From contig NZ_NJIF01000001.1 in the NCBI RefSeq assembly GCF_002209555.1, forward strand, positions 682,001-746,000: a DNA stretch of 64,000 bases. The letters run 5' to 3'. Every line of letters begins with the position of its first letter. Within the stretch, counting starts at the first letter, position 1. This DNA is from Achromobacter insolitus (GTDB taxonomy: Bacteria > Pseudomonadota > Gammaproteobacteria > Burkholderiales > Burkholderiaceae_B). The position numbers and the translations under genes were made by a program. The notes beneath the pieces were generated by a model. The model worked only from the letters and a program-made list of their open reading frames with translations, had not been told where the DNA came from and did not search any database. Positions 36,039 through 44,766 of this stretch are shown here, piece after piece.

Positions 36039-37091
36039 ATGAAGCGAAAGTCTGCGCCCCTACCCGGGGACACCCTGAAGTCGATCGCCGCCGCCGGCGG
36101 CATCTCGTCGGCCACCTTGTCGCGGGTGCTGAACCATCCCGAAAAAGTGCGGCCGGACCTGCGCGCCCGCGCCATGGCACTACTTGCCGAAGCGGGCTAT
36201 GTTCCGCACGGCGCAGCCCGTTCGCTGGCCTCGCGCAAGACCCGCACCATGGGCGCCATCATCCCCACGGTGGATAGCGCCCTGTTCGCCAAGCTGGTCG
36301 ATGGCATGCAGCAGGCAATCCATGAACACGGCTACCAGCTGCTGCTGGCCAGCACCAACTACAGCCCTGCGCGCGAGGCCGGAGAAGTGCGCGCCCTGAT
36401 CGAGCGCGGCGTCGACGCGATGATGCTGGTGGGACGCAGCCGCGACCCCGAACTCTACGAGTTGCTGCATTCCAAAGGCATTCCCTTCGTCACTACCTGC
36501 CACTACGACGACGCCGATCCCTGGCCGATGGTGGGCTGGGACAACGCCGCGGCGGCGCAGCGCATCGCCGACTATCTGCTGGACATCGGCCACCGCCGCC
36601 TCGGCGTGATCGCCGGCATCTCCAAAGACAATGACCGCGCGGCCGACCGCGTGGCCGGTTTCACGCGCGCGCTCAAGCGGCGCGGCATCGACCTGCCGCC
36701 GCAGTACGTCATTGAAAAGCCCTACACCGTGCCCGAAGCTCGCCGCGCCATGGCCACGCTGCTGCGTTTGCCCGAACCGCCTACGGCGGTCATGTGCGGC
36801 AACGACATCCTGGCCTATGGCGCATTGCAGGAGTGCCTGTGGCAGAACCTGCGCGTGCCCGAACAGATTTCGATCACGGGATTCGACAACATCGAAATGG
36901 CCGCCCACTGCCGGCCAGGCATTACGACCCTGAACGTGCCGGCCTTTGAACTGGGACAGCGAGCCGCCAACATCCTGCTGGCCGCCGACGCCGACACGCC
37001 GCCCGAAAACGTCTGCATTGAACTGGAACTGATCGTCCGCGATACCACCGCCCCGCCACGCAGCAGCACCAGCGCGCGGCTAGGCAGCTGA
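36039..37091 (+). CDS. LacI-family regulator of the sulfonate-type locus
   Basis: A 350-residue repressor. The helix-turn-helix and hinge (LKSIAAAGGISSATLSRVLN at 11-30, then GYVPHGAARSLASRKT) precede a periplasmic-binding-like sensor domain from about residue 70 (MGAIIPTVDSALFAKLVDGM). It lies between the two divergent operons of the locus and has LacI-type palindromes on both sides, so it is the likely local repressor of all of them. The inducer is probably the imported substrate or an early product such as sulfolactaldehyde; inference only. The next gene starts 19 bp downstream. Confidence 0.93.
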   Translation: MKRKSAPLPGDTLKSIAAAGGISSATLSRVLNHPEKVRPDLRARAMALLAEAGYVPHGAARSLASRKTRTMGAIIPTVDSALFAKLVDGMQQAIHEHGYQLLLASTNYSPAREAGEVRALIERGVDAMMLVGRSRDPELYELLHSKGIPFVTTCHYDDADPWPMVGWDNAAAAQRIADYLLDIGHRRLGVIAGISKDNDRAADRVAGFTRALKRRGIDLPPQYVIEKPYTVPEARRAMATLLRLPEPPTAVMCGNDILAYGALQECLWQNLRVPEQISITGFDNIEMAAHCRPGITTLNVPAFELGQRAANILLAADADTPPENVCIELELIVRDTTAPPRSSTSARLGS

Positions 37092-37110
37092 CCACACCGG
37101 AGCAATCCCC

Positions 37111-38034
37111 ATGGAACACACCGAATCACCCCGCATCGCATTCCTGGGCCTGGGCGTCATGGGGAGCGCGATGCTGCGCAACCTGGCCGCGCAGGGGTAT
37201 GCCGTATCAGGCTACGACGTCGTGCCGGCCGCGATGGAGCGCTTGGCGGACACCGGGTTCCGTCGGGCCGCTACACCGCTCGACGCCGCGCGCGGCTGCG
37301 ACGTGGCGATCACCATGCTGCCCACGTCCTCGCACGTGCGCGACGCCCTGTTCGGCGCCGACGGCGCGGCCGCGGGCTTGAACCCGGGCGCGCTGGTCAT
37401 CGAGATGAGCACCGGTGACGCCGTGGAGACCGACCGCATCGCCGCCGACCTCGCGGCCCTGGGCCTGCGCTGCCTCGACGCCCCGGTCGGACGCACGCCG
37501 CGCGAGGCGGCGCAGGGCAAGGCGCTGATCATGGCGGGCGGCGCGCAGGCCGACTTCGACCAGGCCGCGCCCATCTTCGCCGCCATGGCCGATGAGATCG
37601 TGCACGTGGGGCCTTTCGGCTCAGGCATACGGCTCAAGCTCGTCAACAACTACATGTCCATGGTTGGCATGGTGCTGACGGGCGAGGCGCTGATGTTCGC
37701 CGCCAAGCTGGGCCTGGACCGCGCCACCGTCGTCAAGGTGCTATCCAACACCACCGCGGGGCGCGGACAACTCCTGACGAATTTTCCGGGCAAGGTGCTG
37801 GCGGGCGACATCAGTCCCGACTTTCCCATGCGCATGGGCTACAAGGACATCAACCTGGCCATGAACCTGGCCGCCTCGGTGGGTGCGCCCCTGGGGCTCG
37901 GCGGCTATGCCCGCGAAATGTTCGCGCTGGCCAAGTCCTGGGGACGCCAGGAACAGGACTGCACCGCCATGCTGCTATTGCTGGAAGATGTGGCGAACCT
38001 GCACCGCCAAGCCGCGAGGTCCGGCCATGAGTGA
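37111..38034 (+). CDS. YihU-like 3-sulfolactaldehyde reductase / DHPS 3-dehydrogenase (beta-hydroxyacid dehydrogenase family)
   Basis: NAD(H)-dependent interconversion of sulfolactaldehyde and 2,3-dihydroxypropane-1-sulfonate is predicted. The 307-residue protein has the Rossmann motif GLGVMG (13-18) and, instead of the family-standard PVSGG, the segment DAPVGRTP with R128. K176, N179 and S183 in KLVNNYMSM complete the set. As I recall them, the sulfonate-binding residues of E. coli YihU are R123, K171, N174 and S178, a constant offset of five. GYKDINLAMN and GRQEQDCTAML also parallel YihU. It follows the LacI gene and overlaps the next permease gene by 8 bp. The link to a C3 sulfonate is therefore sequence-based, though untested. 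Confidence 0.85.
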   Translation: MEHTESPRIAFLGLGVMGSAMLRNLAAQGYAVSGYDVVPAAMERLADTGFRRAATPLDAARGCDVAITMLPTSSHVRDALFGADGAAAGLNPGALVIEMSTGDAVETDRIAADLAALGLRCLDAPVGRTPREAAQGKALIMAGGAQADFDQAAPIFAAMADEIVHVGPFGSGIRLKLVNNYMSMVGMVLTGEALMFAAKLGLDRATVVKVLSNTTAGRGQLLTNFPGKVLAGDISPDFPMRMGYKDINLAMNLAASVGAPLGLGGYAREMFALAKSWGRQEQDCTAMLLLLEDVANLHRQAARSGHE

Positions 38035-38836
38035 GCACATCGCAACCCTGCCCGCCCGGCGGCCGCGCGTATCGCGCCGCCGCGTCACCGTCGGCGTGGC
38101 CGCGGTCGCCGCCGCCTTCGCCGCCTGGTGGATCGTGTCGGCGCTGGGCCTGGTCAATGGCGCGCGCTTCCCCACCCCGCTCACTACGTGGCAGGCGGCC
38201 GTGCAGCTGTCGCGGGACTCCGGCTACGCCGGCGGCACGCTGTTCCAGCACATCGGGCACAGCCTGCGCCTGGTGTTCCTGGGTTTTCTGGTGGCTATCT
38301 GCACCGGCGTGCCGCTGGGCTTATTGATGGGATTCAGCAAGCGCATCGACGCCCTGGTCGGACCGGTGTTCTCGCTGCTGCGCCCGATCCCGCCACTGGC
38401 CTGGATTCCTCTGGCGATCCTGTGGCTGGGCCTGGGCGACCCGGCGAAAATCTTTCTCATCTGGGTGTCCTCGTTCACGCCCGCCGTCATCAACACCTAC
38501 GCGGGGGTGCGCAATATCGACCCCACGCTGATCGAAGCCGCGCGCGTGCATGGCGCGGGCAGTCCGCTTCGCATGCTGCGCGAGGTGCTGGTGCCCGGCG
38601 CCATGCCCATGATCTTCACCGGCCTGCGCCTGTCGCTGCAGACGGCCTGGATGACCCTGGTGGCAGCGGAACTCATCGGCGCCTTTATCGGGCTGGGCAA
38701 GGTGCTGGACACCGCGGCGCTGGACATCCGGCCCGGCATGATCCTCTACGCCATGGTCTGGGTGGGCCTGCTGGGAGCGGTGATGACGCGCGGATTGGAA
38801 TGGATCGAAAAGAGGGCTTTGCCATGGCTACGCTGA
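38027..38836 (+). CDS. ABC transporter permease, SsuC/TauC type, pair 2 member a
   Basis: A 269-residue inner-membrane permease with LRPIPPLAWIPLAILWLGLG and the EAA loop TLIEAARVHGAGSPLRMLRE. The ATG overlaps the reductase stop by 8 bp. Closest relative in the window is the first permease of pair 1. No ATPase or binding-protein gene accompanies this pair on the plus strand, so it must share the ATPase and probably a binding protein of the divergent operon. Confidence 0.92.
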   Translation: MSEHIATLPARRPRVSRRRVTVGVAAVAAAFAAWWIVSALGLVNGARFPTPLTTWQAAVQLSRDSGYAGGTLFQHIGHSLRLVFLGFLVAICTGVPLGLLMGFSKRIDALVGPVFSLLRPIPPLAWIPLAILWLGLGDPAKIFLIWVSSFTPAVINTYAGVRNIDPTLIEAARVHGAGSPLRMLREVLVPGAMPMIFTGLRLSLQTAWMTLVAAELIGAFIGLGKVLDTAALDIRPGMILYAMVWVGLLGAVMTRGLEWIEKRALPWLR

Positions 38837-39618
38837 CACGCGCCTCGGGCGATACGCCCGCCTTCACCTTCGGCCTGTCGTGCCTGGGACTGGCCGGTTT
38901 CTTCCTGGCCTGGCATCTGTTGAGCGTGGGCGGTATCTTCCCGCCCAACTACCTGCCCGGTCCGCTGACGGTGCTGCAAACCATCGCGCAGTACAGCAGC
39001 GAGCCGTACTCCGGCGCCACGCTCTGGACGCATCTGGGGGCCAGCCTCTACCGCTTCGCCTGCGGCTTCCTGCTAGCTGCGGCGGTGGGCATACCGCTGG
39101 GGCTGCTGATGGGCTGGTACCGCTGGCTGGATGACGTGGTCAGCCCCTTCTTCGACGCACTGCGCTTCGTGGCGCCCATCGCGTGGGTGCCGTTTGCCGG
39201 CCTGTGGTTTGGCACGGGCATCGGCGGCCCGACGCTGATCATCTTCGCAGGCGCCTTTCCGCCCTGCCTCATCAGCGCCTACCGCGGCGCCAAGTTCGTC
39301 GACACGCGCCTGCTGGAAGCCTCGCGTACCTTGGGCGCGAGCGGGCCGCGCATCGTGGCGGAAGTGCTGCTGCCAGCCTCGCTGCCGTCCATCCTGGCGG
39401 GCCTGCGCGTCAGCGCCGGCATCGGCTGGCAATCGCTGGTAGGCGCAGAATTGATCGTGGTAGGCAACGGCATCGGCTACATGATGGTGCAGGGCCAGCT
39501 CAACATCGCCACCAACATCGTCATGGCGGGCATGATTGCCATCGGCATCGTCGGCATCTGCATCGACGTCGCCCTGCGCGTGTTCGAACAGCGCCTGAAG
39601 GCGCGTTGGGGACGCTGA
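38824..39618 (+). CDS. ABC transporter permease, SsuC/TauC type, pair 2 member b
   Basis: A 264-residue inner-membrane permease with LRFVAPIAWVPFAGLWFGTG and the EAA loop LLEASRTLGASGPRIVAEVL. Its ATG lies 13 bp inside the preceding permease gene, the same overlap as in pair 1, which supports duplication of a gene pair. It is the last gene of the LacI operon and converges on a GntR gene. Confidence 0.92.
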   Translation: MATLTRASGDTPAFTFGLSCLGLAGFFLAWHLLSVGGIFPPNYLPGPLTVLQTIAQYSSEPYSGATLWTHLGASLYRFACGFLLAAAVGIPLGLLMGWYRWLDDVVSPFFDALRFVAPIAWVPFAGLWFGTGIGGPTLIIFAGAFPPCLISAYRGAKFVDTRLLEASRTLGASGPRIVAEVLLPASLPSILAGLRVSAGIGWQSLVGAELIVVGNGIGYMMVQGQLNIATNIVMAGMIAIGIVGICIDVALRVFEQRLKARWGR

Positions 39619-39621
39619 ATA

Positions 39622-39641
39622 GCCGCGCCGGGACGCGCGGC
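39622..39641. terminator. hairpin between convergent permease and gntR genes
   Basis: GCCGCGC and GCGCGGC form a 7-bp stem with a 6-nt loop in the 46-bp gap between convergent stop codons. No T tract follows on either strand; a weak or Rho-assisted terminator at most. Confidence 0.4.
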
Positions 39642-39664
39642 GCGACCCGCCCGGCGCAACCCGC

Positions 39665-40360
39665 CTAGCGCGTGTCCGCCTGCCGCAGCTTGTAGTCCAG
39701 GATGGGCTGTCCGCCTGAGAGAATATCCGTCTGCATGGCGATCCGGGCGGCTTGCGGGTCCTTGTTGCGGATCGCCGCCATGAGCGGGTAATGGCCGTCG
39801 ATCATGTCGCGTCCGCCTTCCGCGTAGATCTGCGCGATCAGCGGCCCCATCTTGAGCCACAGGCGTTGCAGGATTTCGAGCATGGTCGGCATCCGTGCGA
39901 TCTTGCAGTACTCGAAATGGAAGCGCTGGTTTAGCCCGACCGCCGTACGGATGTCTTGCGCCTTGAGCGCGTCCTCGTTGGCCTGCACCATGGCTTCCAG
40001 CCGCGCGATGTCCTCTGGCGTGGCGTTCTGCGCCGCCCTGGCCGCCGCCATGCCCTCCAGTTCCAGGCGGATGTCGCGGATCTCCAGGTACTCGGCCGTG
40101 CTGACCTCGTAGACCCGGATGTCACGCGCGCTGCGCATGACCAGCGCGCCGTCCTGCACCAGGCGCAGGATCGCGTCGCGCACAGGCGTCACGCTGACGC
40201 CCATGCTCTCTGCAAGTTCCCGGATGCGCAGCCGATCGCCCGGGCGCAGCCTTCCCTCCATCAGCGCCTGAGCCAGCCGCTCATATACGAGCGCGCCCAG
40301 GTTTCCATGCTCCAGCTGGGAAAAGGCGGCGGCGGTCTGCGTTTCGGAGTTCTGCGTCAT
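39665..40360 (-). CDS. GntR-family (FCD) regulator of the kinase/phospho-lyase operon
   Basis: A 231-residue regulator with a GntR winged helix at about 20-85 (IRELAESMGVSVTPVRDAIL) and an FCD domain with H148 and H190; the third usual histidine is not obvious (AMQTDI at that place), so metal binding may differ. The start at 40360 is chosen because the protein then begins like its family; an ATG at 40432 is possible, and neither has a good ribosome-binding site. It is divergent from the kinase operon, and the palindrome ATGATGCATCAT stands on both sides of the intergenic region. Confidence 0.88.
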   Translation of the reverse strand: MTQNSETQTAAAFSQLEHGNLGALVYERLAQALMEGRLRPGDRLRIRELAESMGVSVTPVRDAILRLVQDGALVMRSARDIRVYEVSTAEYLEIRDIRLELEGMAAARAAQNATPEDIARLEAMVQANEDALKAQDIRTAVGLNQRFHFEYCKIARMPTMLEILQRLWLKMGPLIAQIYAEGGRDMIDGHYPLMAAIRNKDPQAARIAMQTDILSGGQPILDYKLRQADTR

Positions 40361-40674
40361 TGTTGTTGGAGGTTGGGCGCGTGGCAGGGATGAAGACGAT
40401 ACGACAAAGGCTCGGAGGCCGCCTAAGGGCATCGCCGTGTTTTCAGGAGATTTTCAATATGATGCATCATAAAGAATGAAAAACCCTTCGAGGAGCCTAG
40501 TTAAGACGAAATCGAAGTTGGATCGGCAACGTCGAATCGTTCACAAAGCAATATCAACGCTCAACAAGCAAATATTAAGTTATTGATTTATTTAAATAAT
40601 AAAAAAATATCCGACGTAGCCACTACTGGCTTGGCTCGGGTAATCACTGATTCGGTCGGCTTGGCACTTGATGC
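40361..40674. other. divergent regulatory region between gntR and the kinase operon
   Basis: No gene is visible in these 314 bases. The region is strikingly AT-rich around 40550-40612 (TTATTTAAATAATAAAAAAA), unlike the rest of the window, and is bracketed by two copies of the same 12-bp palindrome. It probably holds both promoters, but I cannot assign -35/-10 elements with confidence. Confidence 0.6.
40460..40471. promoter_or_regulatory. palindromic operator ATGATGCATCAT (copy 1)
   Basis: Perfect 12-bp palindrome about 100 bp upstream of the gntR start, identical to the copy at the kinase start. Probable GntR site controlling its own gene. Confidence 0.65.
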
Positions 40675-40686
40675 ATGATGCATCAT
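40675..40686. promoter_or_regulatory. palindromic operator ATGATGCATCAT (copy 2)
   Basis: Perfect 12-bp palindrome identical to copy 1. Its first six bases are the two candidate start codons of the kinase gene, so an operator here would overlap the translation start. Confidence 0.65.
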
Positions 40687-41793
40687 CTTGAACTACTGAT
40701 TCCGCCCAACACCGTGCCGGCCCACCCCCCGCGTATCGTCGAATCCACCGCTCTCACCGAAGCCCTGCTGACCACCTCGCCGCCCGCCGCGACCGTAGAG
40801 GACGCAGCCGCAGTGGCTCGGACCTGGTATGGCGCGACGGCCGGTTGCCAGCCGCTGGCGGGCGAGCGCGATCGCAACTTTCGTGTGACCCGGGCCCATG
40901 GCTCGTCGCTGACGCTGAAATTCATCAATACAGCCGAAACCGTGGCCGAAACGGAAATGCAGATCGCCGTGCTGCGCCATTTGGCAGGCCGCTGCGCCGT
41001 GCCGGTGCCGACTCACCACGCGCCACAGGGTCTGGACGGCGCCGATTGGCTCATGCACCAACCGCCCGGCGCGCAAGCCCCGGCGGTGCGGGTGCGCGCC
41101 TACAGCTTTCTGGAAGGAGAACCGGGCTCGACCTTGCGCGCAGAGCGAGCCGCCTGGGTCGCCCTGGGCCGCGCCGCTGGCGAGCTCGATGCGGCGCTGG
41201 CGGATTTCGCGCACCCGGCGGCGGGGCGCCGTTTCCTATGGAACGTATGCGAAGCGGCCTCTATGCGCCCGCTGCTCGAAGTGGTCGAAGACACGCGGCA
41301 TCGTGACTCGCTGGCCGACTTTCTGGATCTGTATGCCCGCCATACCGTGCCCGCACTGCAAGGGCTGCCGCAACAGATCATCCATAACGACCTATCGGCC
41401 AGCAATCTGCTGACCGACGCCGGCGGCGTGGCGGTGGCTGGCGTGCTCGACTTCGGCGACATGGTCCACGCCCCGCGCATCGCCGAGATCGCCATCGCCG
41501 CCTCCTACCAGATGACCCAGTCCGACGCTCCCATGCAGGTGCTGGATTGCATGCTCACGGGCTATGCCTCCGTGCTGGCGTTGAGCCAGGAAGAACGCAT
41601 GTTGACGCTGGACCTGGTGCTGGCCCGGCTGGCCCAACGCATGGTCATCACAGCCTGGCGCGCGCGGCAGTTCCCTGGCAACCGCGATTACATCCTGCGC
41701 AGCCATGCCGCCGCGACCCGGCTCTTCGACGCCCTGATAGACCCCTGGAAATACGGGCGGGATCGGCGCGCCCCTGCTTTTGCATCTCATTGA
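40675..41793 (+). CDS. APH-fold small-molecule kinase (hydroxylysine kinase-like)
   Basis: ATP- or GTP-dependent phosphorylation of a hydroxyl on a small amine is predicted. The 372-residue protein has the aminoglycoside-phosphotransferase/choline-kinase fold: catalytic D239 and N244 in IIHNDLSASNLL, and the metal-binding D259 in VLDFGDM. The next gene encodes a phospho-lyase of the AGXT2L type, the same pairing as human hydroxylysine kinase with phosphohydroxylysine phospho-lyase. An antibiotic kinase is unlikely here. The start is uncertain: the ATGATG lies inside a palindromic operator without a ribosome-binding site; a GTG at 40711 is an alternative. Confidence 0.82.
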   Translation: MMHHLELLIPPNTVPAHPPRIVESTALTEALLTTSPPAATVEDAAAVARTWYGATAGCQPLAGERDRNFRVTRAHGSSLTLKFINTAETVAETEMQIAVLRHLAGRCAVPVPTHHAPQGLDGADWLMHQPPGAQAPAVRVRAYSFLEGEPGSTLRAERAAWVALGRAAGELDAALADFAHPAAGRRFLWNVCEAASMRPLLEVVEDTRHRDSLADFLDLYARHTVPALQGLPQQIIHNDLSASNLLTDAGGVAVAGVLDFGDMVHAPRIAEIAIAASYQMTQSDAPMQVLDCMLTGYASVLALSQEERMLTLDLVLARLAQRMVITAWRARQFPGNRDYILRSHAAATRLFDALIDPWKYGRDRRAPAFASH

Positions 41794-41809
41794 ACCCACG
41801 GATATCACC

Positions 41810-43105
41810 ATGCCACAGGATTTCCCCGCCTCTTCCTCGTCGTCCAGCGAACTGCTGGCGCGCCGCCGCCGCGTCCTTGGCGCGGCCTACCGGCTGTTCT
41901 ACGACGAGCCCGTGCATCCGGTGCGAGGCGAGGACGTTTGGCTGGAAGACGCGCAAGGCAAGCGCTATCTGGACGCCTACAACAACGTGCCCGTGGTCGG
42001 CCATGCGCACCCCGCGGTGGTCGAGGCGCTGGCCCGCCAGGCCGCAATGCTGAACACGCACACCCGCTACCTGCACGAAGGCGTGGTGGAGTATGCCGAA
42101 CGGTTGCTGGCCCTGTTTCCAGCCGCCCTGGACAATGTCATGTTCACGTGCACGGGTAGCGAAGCCAATGACCTGGCGCTGCGTATCGCGATCGAAGCCA
42201 CGGGCCGCACCGGCTTCATCGTCACCCGCAACGCCTATCACGGCGTGACGCGATCGCTCGCGGACATGTCGCCCTCGCTGCGCCCCGTGGCCACCCACGT
42301 CCGCACGGTGCCGCCGCCCGATAGCTACCGCGGCGACCCTGCGCAAGCCGCCTCGCGTTTCGCCGAGGCGGTGAAGGCCGCCGCCGACGAACTCGCCCAG
42401 GCGGGCACGCCCGCGGCAGCCCTGATGGTCGACACCGTCTTCGCAAGCGACGGCATCCATACCGAATCGAACCAGGCGTTGGCACGAGCTGCGGCGGCCA
42501 TCCGGCAGCGAGGCGGCCTGTTCATCGCCGACGAAGTCCAGGGCGGCCTGGCCCGCGCTGGCCAATCTTGGTGGGCCTTCCAGCGCGACGACGTCCTGCC
42601 GGACATGGTGTCGCTGGGCAAACCGATGGGCAACGGCCATCCGATAGGCGCACTCGTGCTCCGCTCGGACCTAGTGGACGAATTCGGCCGCAAATGCCGC
42701 TACTTCAATACCTTCGGCGGCAACACAGTATCGGCCGCGGTGGGAGTCGCGGTGCTAAACGTCCTGCAAGACATAGACGCGCCAAACCGCGTAGCCGAGG
42801 TCGGCGCGTACCTGGGCGGCGGCCTGCGCCGCTTGGCCGAATCCCATCCTTGCATCGGCGACGTTCGCGGCCGCGGCTTGTATTGGGGCGTGGAGCTGGT
42901 GGACGCACGCTGTCCCACCCAACCCGCGCCCGCCGTAGCGGCGGCCGTGGTCAATGGCCTGCGGCATGCCGGCGTACTGATCGGCGCCAGCGGCCCTCTG
43001 GCCAACGTGCTGAAGATTCGCCCCCCGCTCACTTTCCAGAAGGCCCACGCGGACCTGCTGTTGCAAGCCCTGGAACAGCAATGCGCCGCGGCCGCGCTGC
43101 CTTGA
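41810..43105 (+). CDS. class III PLP enzyme, AGXT2L-like phospho-lyase
   Basis: Probably removes phosphate and ammonia from a phosphorylated amino alcohol, leaving an aldehyde. The 431-residue protein is a class III aminotransferase-fold enzyme with PLP lysine K271 in SLGKPMGNGHPIG and D241 in ADEVQ. The N-terminal part (YLDAYNNVPVVGHAHPAVV, LNTHTRYLHEGVVEYAERL) is characteristic of AGXT2L1/AGXT2L2, the ethanolamine-phosphate and 5-phosphohydroxylysine phospho-lyases, rather than ordinary transaminases. It lies 16 bp after the kinase gene, strongly supporting a phosphorylate-then-eliminate route. A true aminotransferase cannot be excluded. Confidence 0.85.
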   Translation: MPQDFPASSSSSSELLARRRRVLGAAYRLFYDEPVHPVRGEDVWLEDAQGKRYLDAYNNVPVVGHAHPAVVEALARQAAMLNTHTRYLHEGVVEYAERLLALFPAALDNVMFTCTGSEANDLALRIAIEATGRTGFIVTRNAYHGVTRSLADMSPSLRPVATHVRTVPPPDSYRGDPAQAASRFAEAVKAAADELAQAGTPAAALMVDTVFASDGIHTESNQALARAAAAIRQRGGLFIADEVQGGLARAGQSWWAFQRDDVLPDMVSLGKPMGNGHPIGALVLRSDLVDEFGRKCRYFNTFGGNTVSAAVGVAVLNVLQDIDAPNRVAEVGAYLGGGLRRLAESHPCIGDVRGRGLYWGVELVDARCPTQPAPAVAAAVVNGLRHAGVLIGASGPLANVLKIRPPLTFQKAHADLLLQALEQQCAAAALP

Positions 43106-43157
43106 GGCAACCGGGCCGCCCTCTCGCAGTCTCCACGCTACAGATAGGAAAAAGAAA

Positions 43158-44753
43158 ATGAAGCAGCTTCCACCCAAGATGAAATCGGTACTCGGACAAC
43201 TCGCCCTGGGTGCCTCGCTCCTGGCCTCGGCAGCATCGGGCGCCCTCGCGCAAACGCGCGGCGGCACCTTGAACGTCATCCTGAATCCCGAGCCGCCCAC
43301 GCTGATATATGGCCTGAATCAGCAAACGCCCACGCAAATCGCCGCGGGCAAGATATACGAAGGCCTGCTGACCTACGATTTCGACCTCACGGCCAAACCG
43401 TCCCTGGCGAAATCGTGGGAGATCTCGCCTGACGGGCTGGTCTACACCTTCCACCTTCAGCAAGGCGTGACCTGGCACGACGGCAAGCCCTTCACCTCGG
43501 AAGACGTGCGCTTCTCGCTACAGGACTACCTGCCGCAGACGCATCCGCGCGCCCGCGGCAACCTGTCCCACGTGGCCGGCATCGAAACACCCGACGCCCA
43601 CACGGTGAAAATCACCCTGAAGCAGCCCTACGCGCCCTTCCTCAACGCCTTCGAAGTCTCAAGCGCCCCCATCATGCCTGCCCATCTCTACAAGGGCACG
43701 GACTTCCGCAACAACCCAGCCAACCAGACGCCGATTGGCACGGGCCCGTTCAAGTTCAAGGAATGGAAGCGCGGCCAGTATGTGCAACTGGTGCGCAACG
43801 ACGCCTACTGGCAGGCTGGCCTGCCCTACCTCGACAATGTCTATTTCCAGGTCATTCCCGATTCGGCCTCACGGCTGCTGGCACTGGAAAATGGATCGGT
43901 GCAGGTCGCCAGTTTTGGCGACATCGACTTCGCGTTCCTGCCACAGATCAAAGCCAATCCGGCCTTGGAAGTCACCACCAAGGGTTATGAATTCGCCGGC
44001 CCGCTGTCCTGGATCGAGCTGAATCACCGCGTCAAGCCGCTGGACGACAAGCGCTTCCGCCAGGCGATTCAGTACGCAATCGACCGGGACTTCATCGCCA
44101 AGCGCATTTTCTTCGGCGCCGCGCGGCCCGCCACCGGCCCGATCTCGTCGGTGACGAGCTTCTACGACGCCAACATTCCCCAATACAAGTACGACCCGAA
44201 GAAGGCCATCGCCCTGCTCGACGAAATGGGCCTCAAGCCCGACGCCAATGGCAAGCGCGTGTCTCTGCGGCTACTGGGCCTGCCGTACGGCGACACCTGG
44301 AACAAGGTGTCCGAGTATGTGAAAAACTCCCTGGCCAAGGTGGGCATCGATGTGGTGCTGGAAAGCACGGACGCCGGCAATTGGGCGCGGCGCTACGCCA
44401 ACTGGGACTTCGACATGACGGTCACCTACCTGTACCAGTACTCGGACCCTGCCCTGGGCGTGGACCGCAGCTATCGGTCGGACAATATCCGCCAGGGTGT
44501 ATACGGCACCAACATTTCCGGCTACACCAACCCCGCTCTGGACCAGCTGTTTACCAACGCATCGCTGGAAACCGACAAGCAGAAGCGCCAACTGCTCTAC
44601 ACGCAGGCGGCAACCACCTTGGCGCAGGATGCGCCCTCTGCGTGGCTGGTGGAGCTGTCATTCCCGACCATCACCAACAAGTCGGTCAAGAACGTGACGA
44701 CTTCGGCCATCGGCGTCGCCGAGACCTTCGCCACGACCTACATCCAGAAGTGA
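43158..44753 (+). CDS. ABC transporter substrate-binding protein, family 5 (peptide type)
   Basis: A 531-residue periplasmic receptor. The signal peptide ends near residue 32 (SGALAQ). The SBP_bac_5 region LVYTFHLQQGVTWHDG is near residue 95-110, with FKEWKRGQYVQLVRNDAYW near 203-221. AGGAAAAAGAAA precedes the ATG. It is the first of four genes for a complete peptide-type importer within the kinase/phospho-lyase operon, so the ligand is probably the N-acylated or peptide-bound amino alcohol degraded by this operon. Confidence 0.93.
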   Translation: MKQLPPKMKSVLGQLALGASLLASAASGALAQTRGGTLNVILNPEPPTLIYGLNQQTPTQIAAGKIYEGLLTYDFDLTAKPSLAKSWEISPDGLVYTFHLQQGVTWHDGKPFTSEDVRFSLQDYLPQTHPRARGNLSHVAGIETPDAHTVKITLKQPYAPFLNAFEVSSAPIMPAHLYKGTDFRNNPANQTPIGTGPFKFKEWKRGQYVQLVRNDAYWQAGLPYLDNVYFQVIPDSASRLLALENGSVQVASFGDIDFAFLPQIKANPALEVTTKGYEFAGPLSWIELNHRVKPLDDKRFRQAIQYAIDRDFIAKRIFFGAARPATGPISSVTSFYDANIPQYKYDPKKAIALLDEMGLKPDANGKRVSLRLLGLPYGDTWNKVSEYVKNSLAKVGIDVVLESTDAGNWARRYANWDFDMTVTYLYQYSDPALGVDRSYRSDNIRQGVYGTNISGYTNPALDQLFTNASLETDKQKRQLLYTQAATTLAQDAPSAWLVELSFPTITNKSVKNVTTSAIGVAETFATTYIQK

Positions 44754-44766
44754 GGAGGGACCGGCC

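Noticed and set aside
40550-40612. AT-rich stretch as a sign of an inserted mobile element
   Set aside because: No transposase, integrase, terminal repeats, target duplication or tRNA is visible; it fits a divergent promoter region.
40675-41793. Antibiotic (aminoglycoside) resistance kinase
   Set aside because: Although of the APH fold, it is first in a catabolic operon and directly followed by an AGXT2L-like phospho-lyase, which points to an amino alcohol substrate.
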